Source of the DNA: JAWPMV01 sp038527215
Lineage (GTDB): Bacteria > Bacteroidota > Bacteroidia > J057
Direction of reading: 5' to 3'
Length of the DNA: 38,919 nucleotides
Assembly (NCBI GenBank): GCA_038527215.1
Contig: JBCBGC010000074.1
Location: 1-38,919, forward strand
Position numbers and translations under genes: made by a program. Numbering within the stretch: position 1 is the first letter of the stretch; the number at the start of each line of letters is the position of its first letter. The notes below the pieces were generated by a model that saw only the letters and a list, made by a program, of their open reading frames with translations, was not told the origin of the DNA and did not search any database. Shown piece after piece: positions 32,959 to 38,919 of this stretch.

Positions 32959-33178
32959 GCCACGAATTTTCGAATTAGGGACGAATAGCTTCTGATTAGT
33001 CTTTAATTCGTGCATTCGTGGCCCTTTTACAGGAAAGCCACGAATTTTCGAATTAGGGACGAATAGCTTTAGATTAGTCTTTAATTCGTGCATTCGTGGC
33101 CTTTTTAACAGGAAGCCACGAATTCTCGAATGAGGGACGAATAGCTTCTGATTAGTCTTTAATTCGTGCATTCGTGGC
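32959..33178. repeat. Three 64-bp imperfect-palindromic tandem repeats, period 78 bp
   Basis: Copies lie at 32959-33022, 33037-33100 and 33115-33178, each opening GCCACGAAT and closing ATTCGTGGC. Inside, CGAATTAGGGACGAAT near one end faces TTTAATTCGTGC near the other, so each unit can fold into a long imperfect hairpin. Copies differ at only a few positions. The 14-bp spacers vary more (GCCCTTTTACAGGAAA-like versus CTTTTTAACAGGAA). The exact period of 78 is a multiple of three and creates a spurious repeating frame on the minus strand. The block sits between the convergent pirin and BamA genes, a typical place for REP-like elements. Confidence 0.9.
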
Positions 33179-33182
33179 TTTC

Positions 33183-33213
33183 AAAAAAAGCGGCCAGCCC
33201 CGAAGGGCCAGCC
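33183..33213 (-). terminator. Intrinsic terminator of the BamA-like gene
   Basis: In minus orientation GGCTGGCCC (33205-33213) pairs with GGGCTGGCC (33192-33200), 9 bp with two G-U pairs, closed by a TTCG tetraloop (33201-33204). GC and seven T residues follow (33183-33189). It lies 53 bp past the stop at 33266. Confidence 0.9.
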
Positions 33214-33265
33214 TGAAAAGGAACGCTAAAGTTGGTTCTGCTGTAGGTAGGTTGGTTACTCATCG

Positions 33266-35776
33266 TTAAAAACGGGTGCCGAAGGACAAATGGAAATGGC
33301 TGCCGGACACCTTGCCCGTTTCCGGATCGTTGTCGAAGCCATAGCCCCAATCCAGGCCCAGGATGCCCAGCATAGGGACATTGGCGCGAATACCGAGCCC
33401 CGCTGAGCGCTTGAGCCCTGTAAACCGCAAATCTTTTACGCTTTCATAGCCAGCCCCAGCTTCCGCAAAGCCCAGCACCCAGGCCGGAAATGGCGCATGG
33501 GGGATCGGATGGCGGAGTTCAATGGCATAGCGATGATAAGCTGGATAGAAATTCTGGTCATTGTCGAATACCTGCTCCGTGTAGCCCCGCAAGGGCACCA
33601 CTTCGGTGCCCATCAGCCCGCTGAAGCCCGTCTGCATGCCGGAGCCGCCCAGCATAAATCGTTCAAAGGGCGGTGCGTCCTGCCCATAGCCCCCCACATA
33701 ACCCGCTTCTCCGTGCAGGTGGAGGACCGCCTTACCCACGGGGTTGAAGAACCAGCTGCTATTGAGTTTCCACTTATGGAATTCCATGAGTTTGTACTTC
33801 TCGGCGGGCGTAGTCGCCGCCCCTCCGTCGCCAATGCCCAGCGCCACATAGGGAGGCGTGACCTCTACACTAAAGGTGTTGATAGAACCGGTGGTAGGAA
33901 AATTGGGATCATCCAGGTTGTTGCGGCTGAGCTGCTGGCGCAAGGTAATGGCGTGCAAGACCGCTTCGGTGTCTTCCTCGAAAACCGGATAAAAAATCCC
34001 TGGGTTTTTCAGGTCGTAATATTTGTAGCCCAACGAGACATCATAGCGGAAATAGCGATCTGGGAAGCGCAGGCGTCGTCCATAGTCGATGGAGGCAGAA
34101 AAAGTCCTGCTGCTGAATTCTGAAGAAAGGTTGTCCAGGGAATCTGTTTCCAGGTAGCGATAGCTGCTGTAAGCCGTATTAAAGCCCAGGAAATTGGGTC
34201 TTTTGCCGCCCATCCAGGGTTCGAGGAAAGAAAAGCTGATGGTCTTGGACTGCGAGCCTACCGCCTGAAAGGCCAGGTTCATCTTCTGCCCATCGCCCAT
34301 AGGGACCGGGGTCCAGGACTTGCGGTTAAAGAGGCGCTTGGTAGAAAAATTATTGAAGTTGATTTGAGCGGTGCCTGAAAATCCTCCGCCAATGATGTTG
34401 TCATTATCATCCCGTACATAAGGCGACCAGCCCCCACTGAGTTGAAATTTATCCGTCATCTGCTCTTTCAACTCATAGCGCAAGTCCACCGTGCCATTTT
34501 CGGCATCGGGCGTGGGCACCACGTTCATGGTTTGTCCTTCAAAGTATCCCAGGCTCATCAGGCTACGCTGGCTGCGAATGATGGCCGCCCGGCTAAAGAC
34601 ATCGCCCGGAAGGGTTGACAGTTCCCGGTTGATCACATCATCCGAAGTTTTGTCATTCCCCACCACTTCTACTTTGCGGATCCGGGCTGGACCTCCCTCA
34701 TACATCCGGATTTCCACATCAATGGAATCCCCAACTACGGCGACTTCTACCGGATTGGCCGAGAAGAACAGGTAGCCCTGGTCGAGGTATAGCGCACTGA
34801 TATCCGTACCCGTAGGCGAAGCGAACAGGCGTTCCTCCAATTTCTCTGCCGAATAAAGATCCCCTTTCTGGATGCCCAATAGCTTTTTCAGGCTGGCTTC
34901 ATCGTATTTCATGTTGCCGACAAAACGAATGCCCCGATGATAGTAAGGCTGCCCCTCGCTGATTTTCCATTGTAAGCGGAGCTTTCCGGGTTCGGAGAAA
35001 AAAAGCGTGTCTCTCACCACCCTGGCATCCCGGTACCCATTTCTTTGGTAAAAGGCCAAGAGGTTTCGTTCTGCCTCCTGCTGCTTGAGGCGAGTGTACT
35101 TCCCGCTTTGCCAGAATTTGTACCAGGCATGAGGTTTTAGCGCCCGGAGCTGACGGTTGAGTTTACCTTCGGAGAAAGCAGAGGCCCCTTCCCACTGTAT
35201 GTCCGTCAGTCGGGATTTTTTGCCTTTATCTACCTTGATTAAAACTTGCTGTCCCCTTCTCAACATCGGGTCCAAGCTGGTTTCAATGTTAACGGCTACT
35301 TCATAAAAGCCTTTTTCTACGTAGAAATTCCGCACCATACGCGCGGTGCTTTGGCGCTTAGCCTCGGTAAATAGAATCCCGCTACGCAGGTTTAGCCTTT
35401 CTTTCAGCGTTTCTAATTGACTTTTTTTCACCCCTTCAAATCGCACCTCAGACAGGCGTGGAAGCTCGGTAACCTCGATACGGAGCCAGATTTTCTCTCC
35501 TTTGATAGAATCAGTATGCACGGCCAGGTCGGCGTATAATTGTTCTTTCCACAAGCGCTTGAGTGCTTCGCTGACCTGGAATCCTGGAATGGTGATGACC
35601 TCTCCCTCATTCAGGCCGCTGATGGATTTGATCGCGGAGGCATGGGAATATTGATGGCCGGAAATGGTCAGGCCAGCCAGAAGATAAGAAGTCGGAGCAG
35701 GTTGGGCAGGAGAGTCCTGAGCCCAGAGCATAGGGAGCCCATAACAGGCCATGAGGAATGCTACTAGCTTTTTCAT
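33266..35776 (-). CDS. bamA: BamA-type Omp85 outer-membrane assembly protein
   Basis: An 836-residue protein from ATG 35776 with signal MKKLVAFLMACYGLPMLWAQ; a longer frame to 35977 lacks this. Residues about 40-455 contain POTRA domains (for example LSEVRFEGVKKSQLETLKER, LTDIQWEGASAFSEGKLNRQ, RGIRFVGNMKYDEASLKKLL and IRKVEVVGNDKTSDDVINRE). The C-terminal barrel has SFLEPWMGGKRPNFLG, the conserved lid motif PLRGYTEQ (Arg730-Tyr732) and a terminal aromatic beta-signal HLSFGTRF. This is the BamA architecture that folds barrel proteins into the outer membrane. It is monocistronic here, with its own terminator; the OmpH/Skp genes that often follow bamA in Bacteroidota are absent. It could be a second, specialised paralogue. 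Confidence 0.93.
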   Translation of the reverse strand: MKKLVAFLMACYGLPMLWAQDSPAQPAPTSYLLAGLTISGHQYSHASAIKSISGLNEGEVITIPGFQVSEALKRLWKEQLYADLAVHTDSIKGEKIWLRIEVTELPRLSEVRFEGVKKSQLETLKERLNLRSGILFTEAKRQSTARMVRNFYVEKGFYEVAVNIETSLDPMLRRGQQVLIKVDKGKKSRLTDIQWEGASAFSEGKLNRQLRALKPHAWYKFWQSGKYTRLKQQEAERNLLAFYQRNGYRDARVVRDTLFFSEPGKLRLQWKISEGQPYYHRGIRFVGNMKYDEASLKKLLGIQKGDLYSAEKLEERLFASPTGTDISALYLDQGYLFFSANPVEVAVVGDSIDVEIRMYEGGPARIRKVEVVGNDKTSDDVINRELSTLPGDVFSRAAIIRSQRSLMSLGYFEGQTMNVVPTPDAENGTVDLRYELKEQMTDKFQLSGGWSPYVRDDNDNIIGGGFSGTAQINFNNFSTKRLFNRKSWTPVPMGDGQKMNLAFQAVGSQSKTISFSFLEPWMGGKRPNFLGFNTAYSSYRYLETDSLDNLSSEFSSRTFSASIDYGRRLRFPDRYFRYDVSLGYKYYDLKNPGIFYPVFEEDTEAVLHAITLRQQLSRNNLDDPNFPTTGSINTFSVEVTPPYVALGIGDGGAATTPAEKYKLMEFHKWKLNSSWFFNPVGKAVLHLHGEAGYVGGYGQDAPPFERFMLGGSGMQTGFSGLMGTEVVPLRGYTEQVFDNDQNFYPAYHRYAIELRHPIPHAPFPAWVLGFAEAGAGYESVKDLRFTGLKRSAGLGIRANVPMLGILGLDWGYGFDNDPETGKVSGSHFHLSFGTRF

Positions 35777-35904
35777 GAAAAGATAGAAAGGTTGAAATGG
35801 AAAAATGAAGTAGCGGAGACTTTCCTTTTGCTGTAGCCTATGCGTAAAGGAATGCTTGAAAAACACTGAATAGAGGGGATTCCCGGAGAAATGGTTGCGT
35901 TGGG

Positions 35905-35934
35905 AAAAAAAAACGGCAGGAAATTCCTGCCGTT
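35905..35934 (-). terminator. Intrinsic terminator of the hybrid histidine kinase gene
   Basis: A 9-bp perfect stem, AACGGCAGG (35912-35920) with CCTGCCGTT (35926-35934), closes a 5-base loop. In minus orientation it runs into an uninterrupted T-run that begins inside the stem foot (35905-35913). It is 21 bp past the stop at 35956. Confidence 0.9.
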
Positions 35935-35955
35935 GAGCTTTTAGAAGGGAAGGTC

Positions 35956-38919
35956 CTAGGCCGGAGCCGTTTCCCAAATTTTGTCCCCGTATTTGGCCAA
36001 GAGCGTTAACAGGTCTTGTTGCCGGAAGGGCTTACTGATGTAATCATCCATCCCGGCCTGTAGACATTTCTCCCGGTCCCCCTGCATGGCGTTGGCGGTC
36101 ATGGCAACGATCAGGGGCTGATGTTGCGTAGACAAGTCTGCCCGAATTCTTTCGGTTGCCTCAAAGCCATTCATGACGGGCATTTGCACATCCATAAAGA
36201 CCAAATCAAAGGTCTCCTGCTGACACTGTTCCAAGGCCAGTTGCCCATTCTCGGCCAGGACGATTTCGTAGCCTAGTTTGCTGAGGACCCTGCGAATGAG
36301 TTTTTGATTGACGGGATTGTCCTCGGCCACCAAAATGCGGAAGGGATAGCGTTTCCCGAAGGCCGACTTATCGGTTTGCTCGGGCTTGACCTGGCGCTGG
36401 TGGCGCTGAATATCTGCCTGCAGCAAGCTGGCCAGGGTTTCGAGCAGGATGTGCTGCCGCACAGGCTTGGATTGGATGCTTTGGAAGAGGCCAGCCTCTT
36501 TCAAGGATTTATCTACTGAATTGGCAGAACTCAGCATCATGACTGGCGGAGTTTGATCTAAATAAAGTCGCTTGAGCTGTTGGGTAAAGGCTACCCCATC
36601 CATTTCCGGCATCATGAAATCTGTAAGGATCAGATCCGGTAAGCCGTGATGAGAAAGGTAGGTTAGCGCCTCCTCTCCGCTCTCGGCCAGGCAGGGTTCA
36701 ATGTTCCATTTTTCCAACTGGCGACGTAAAATATCACGGTTGGTGGCATTATCATCCACGACCAGAACCCGTTTACCCTTGAGCTGGGCCATATCCACCT
36801 GGATTTTAGGTTGCTCATCGGTAGGGCTGCCGGTTTCTGTTTGGATGAAGAAATAGAAGGTCGAGCCTTTGCCTTCTTCACTTTCCACCCCGATGCTACC
36901 TCCCATCAATTGACATAGACGGGCACAAATGGTCAGTCCCAGTCCGGTCCCGCCATACTTTCGCGTGGTAGAGACATCTGCTTGGGTAAAGGCTTCGAAC
37001 AGGCTTACTTGTTTCGCTGGAGGGATCCCAATCCCGGTGTCTTTGACCGAAAATTTCAATTGAAATCCTGCCTGGGTCCCCTGCTTTGGCACTTTTTCTA
37101 TTTTGACAAAAACCTCTCCTTCATGGGTGAATTTCAAGGCATTGTTGATCAGATTAATCAGAATCTGACGAATCCGTACCCCATCTCCCACGATAAAATC
37201 CGGGACATCTTCATCCAGGAGATACAGCAACTCGATATTGCGGGCCGCGGCTTTTGGGACAAACATATCCATAACCTCTTCCAGGCTCGAACGGAGTCCA
37301 AAAGTATGCGGATCAATTTCCATTTTCCCGGATTCAATTTTTGAGAAATCCAGGATATCGTTGATGATGGTCAGCAGGCTGTTGCTACTGGAGCGGATGG
37401 TCTGCACATAGTCAAGCTGCTCATCGTTGAGCCGGGTATCTGACAATAAATCTGTCATGCCGATGACGCCATTCATGGGAGTTCGGATCTCGTGGCTCAT
37501 ATTGGCAAGGAAATCACTTTTGGCCTTATTCGCTTCTTTCGCTTCTTCCGTGGCTTTTTGTAAATCTGCAGTGCGCAGGCTGATGACGGTTTCCAGCGCC
37601 TGGTTTTTAGCTTTGAGTCTTCGGAAATGCCATTTTGCTCCCACCCAAACCAGCATACCCAGGCTGACCAGGTAGAGGATGAAGGCCAAAGGTTTGAGAT
37701 ACCAAACCTGCTCTATCAGAAAGGGGATTTCTAAACGGGGACTCCACTCATAGGCTCCGGCGTGGCGGGCTCTTACCTCCATAAAGTAGGATCCGGGAGC
37801 CAGTACTTCATGGGCCCAGATGGGATCCTGGGTTACAGGTCCCCAATCTTCTCCGGCAAACCGCATTTGATATTGAATCCCGTGCTGGGGATATCCTGGC
37901 GTACGGAATTCAAATTGATGGGGGGTTTTGAAGGGAAAACGATGTATTTCTCCCTGAATCGAAAGGTGTCCGTCTACCCGCACGCTGGCTAGCTGTGGCT
38001 TAGGGGTAGAATGCGGCAAAGCCTCCGGACTACGGCTGTAGGCAATCCCTTCATAGGTTCCTACCCATATATGGTCTTCTCGATCAAATCGAATAGAGCG
38101 ATAATCCATGATTTCCTCTGGTAGCCCGCTATATTCATTTAGGGAAAGGGTCTCTCCATCCTGGTATCGGATCAGGCCATCCTTTTCGGTGGCTAACCAT
38201 AGGCTTCCGTCTTTGTGATGCCCTAGCCCTCGAACTTCAATGTCTGGCTTGAATCCAGGCAGTTGTAATCTTTCGACTTGATTTTCCTTTACCTTGAGTA
38301 AGCCACTGGTAGTACCCAGGAAGATTTCTCCGTTTTGTGATACGGAAAGATCATGGACTTCAAAACCAGGATTTACGGGGAAAGAAATGGTAGGGCTGAG
38401 ATTGAGGAAGGTATCGGTAGCTCGTTCATACACGTAGAGATAGGTTTCCTTGCCAATTCCTGCCAGGTATAAATTCCCGCGGGGGCCTTCTTTTATGACC
38501 AGGATCCGTTGGGTAAAACCGTGGGGGTTACCATAGCGGACCACGGTTCCGTCGGCTTTGATTTTTCCAGTACCTACCAGAGGCTTGTGGCTGGGGGCCT
38601 GAGAAAACCATACGTCTCCCTGCTGGTCCGGATACAAATAAAACAGGGTTTTACCCTCGGAAGACAAGTCCCAGCTTTGCCGGATGTTGCCTTCTTGGAT
38701 GGTGTGAATTTTGCCCGCATCTGTCCCTAACCAAAGCAGGTCGTTTTGGGCAGCGAGGCTAATAAATATATCGGAACCAGGTACATCCAGTCGCTGGGCG
38801 ATAAATTCATCTCCTTTGGGAGCGATTTCATACAAGGAGCCATTGGTGGCGTAGACCTTTCCGCTAGGGGCGGGGGTCAGCCCATTCATATGCTGTACAG
38901 GTAGGCCCGGTGGATTGAC
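35956..38919 (-). CDS. Hybrid histidine kinase with sensor propeller and two receivers, 5' truncated
   Basis: The frame is open to the right edge, so the N-terminus is missing; ATG 38889 is internal-looking because VNPPGLPVQH precedes it in frame. The order is: periplasmic two-component-regulator propeller repeats (such as GSLWLATEKDGLIRY and DHIWVGTYEGIAY), a Y_Y_Y domain (GIQYQMRFAGEDWGP), one membrane helix (KPLAFILYLVSLGMLVWVGA), a HisKA domain with the phospho-His in NMSHEIRTPMNGVIGM (codon 37492-37494), and an ATPase domain (INNALKFTHEG, VKDTGIGIPP, KYGGTGLGLTI). Two receivers follow, with phospho-Asp in LILTDFMMPEMDG and LVFMDVQMPVMNG. There is no DNA-binding domain, so it must signal through a separate phosphotransfer protein or regulator. 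The ligand is unknown. Confidence 0.95.
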   Translation of the reverse strand, partial: VNPPGLPVQHMNGLTPAPSGKVYATNGSLYEIAPKGDEFIAQRLDVPGSDIFISLAAQNDLLWLGTDAGKIHTIQEGNIRQSWDLSSEGKTLFYLYPDQQGDVWFSQAPSHKPLVGTGKIKADGTVVRYGNPHGFTQRILVIKEGPRGNLYLAGIGKETYLYVYERATDTFLNLSPTISFPVNPGFEVHDLSVSQNGEIFLGTTSGLLKVKENQVERLQLPGFKPDIEVRGLGHHKDGSLWLATEKDGLIRYQDGETLSLNEYSGLPEEIMDYRSIRFDREDHIWVGTYEGIAYSRSPEALPHSTPKPQLASVRVDGHLSIQGEIHRFPFKTPHQFEFRTPGYPQHGIQYQMRFAGEDWGPVTQDPIWAHEVLAPGSYFMEVRARHAGAYEWSPRLEIPFLIEQVWYLKPLAFILYLVSLGMLVWVGAKWHFRRLKAKNQALETVISLRTADLQKATEEAKEANKAKSDFLANMSHEIRTPMNGVIGMTDLLSDTRLNDEQLDYVQTIRSSSNSLLTIINDILDFSKIESGKMEIDPHTFGLRSSLEEVMDMFVPKAAARNIELLYLLDEDVPDFIVGDGVRIRQILINLINNALKFTHEGEVFVKIEKVPKQGTQAGFQLKFSVKDTGIGIPPAKQVSLFEAFTQADVSTTRKYGGTGLGLTICARLCQLMGGSIGVESEEGKGSTFYFFIQTETGSPTDEQPKIQVDMAQLKGKRVLVVDDNATNRDILRRQLEKWNIEPCLAESGEEALTYLSHHGLPDLILTDFMMPEMDGVAFTQQLKRLYLDQTPPVMMLSSANSVDKSLKEAGLFQSIQSKPVRQHILLETLASLLQADIQRHQRQVKPEQTDKSAFGKRYPFRILVAEDNPVNQKLIRRVLSKLGYEIVLAENGQLALEQCQQETFDLVFMDVQMPVMNGFEATERIRADLSTQHQPLIVAMTANAMQGDREKCLQAGMDDYISKPFRQQDLLTLLAKYGDKIWETAPA

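Noticed and set aside
32908..33171. Minus-strand frame of 87 residues with a 26-residue internal repeat
   Set aside because: It is produced by the 78-bp non-coding hairpin repeats, whose period is a multiple of three; it also overlaps the pirin 3' end.
32959..33178. CRISPR array
   Set aside because: Only three units, 64-bp repeats with 14-bp spacers that resemble each other, and no cas genes nearby.

Overview
The window looks like chromosomal DNA of a Bacteroidota bacterium, most likely a Saprospiria/Lewinella-type marine or sludge organism. This is inferred from type IX secretion (T9SS) C-terminal sorting domains, many MKK-type signal peptides and lipoproteins, a YXAV-type surface-protein N-terminal module present twice, a propeller/Y_Y_Y hybrid histidine kinase, a Bacteroidota-style -33/-7 promoter (TTTG-N20-TAnnTTTA) and weak Shine-Dalgarno use. 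No rRNA, tRNA, insertion sequence, phage or CRISPR array was seen.

Layout. 1-3122: the 5' part of a Tc-toxin A-component-like gene (VRP1 type) that runs off the left edge, preceded by a separate small gene that looks like the TcA N-terminal helical region, and a 407-bp upstream spacer. 3123-4924: a macro-domain gene and a PS-10/S37-type secreted peptidase in one operon. 5044-7384: a two-gene operon for an S74-chaperone surface protein and a short T9SS cargo. 7650-9313: a PQQ-type sugar dehydrogenase and a c-type cytochrome, probably a periplasmic oxidation pair. 9318-11953: a Tat-exported Gfo/Idh/MocA oxidoreductase and a surface protein with a DUF1566/Lcl-like C-terminus.

12058-16590: the most unusual unit. 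A well-formed Bacteroidota promoter is followed by an alpha/beta hydrolase, a CHAT (caspase-like) protease, a one-helix membrane protein, and a 52-codon basic peptide gene ending at an intrinsic terminator. 16721-21603: an SH3-like secreted protein, a CsgG-like/beta-barrel fusion, a GH29 alpha-L-fucosidase lipoprotein, a DUF1330 protein and a histidine phosphatase-fold protein. 21755-28290: a three-gene operon for a very large FG-GAP/LamG T9SS protein, a multi-IPT/TIG lipoprotein and an outer-membrane protein.

28295-30698: a second CHAT unit of different architecture, a membrane-anchored CHAT protein with a periplasmic transthyretin-like tail, overlapping a gene for an exported coiled-coil protein. 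30795-32953: a phosphotransferase and a Tat-type pirin, divergently transcribed. 32959-33178: three 64-bp imperfect-palindromic repeats at an exact 78-bp period. 33183-38919: a BamA-type Omp85 protein and a hybrid histidine kinase with two receiver domains, 5'-truncated by the window edge.

The best candidates for undescribed biology are the CHAT-hydrolase-membrane protein operon, the membrane-tethered CHAT/coiled-coil pair, and the split Tc-toxin A component with a macro-domain gene upstream. All function calls come from reading motifs by eye; no database search was possible.
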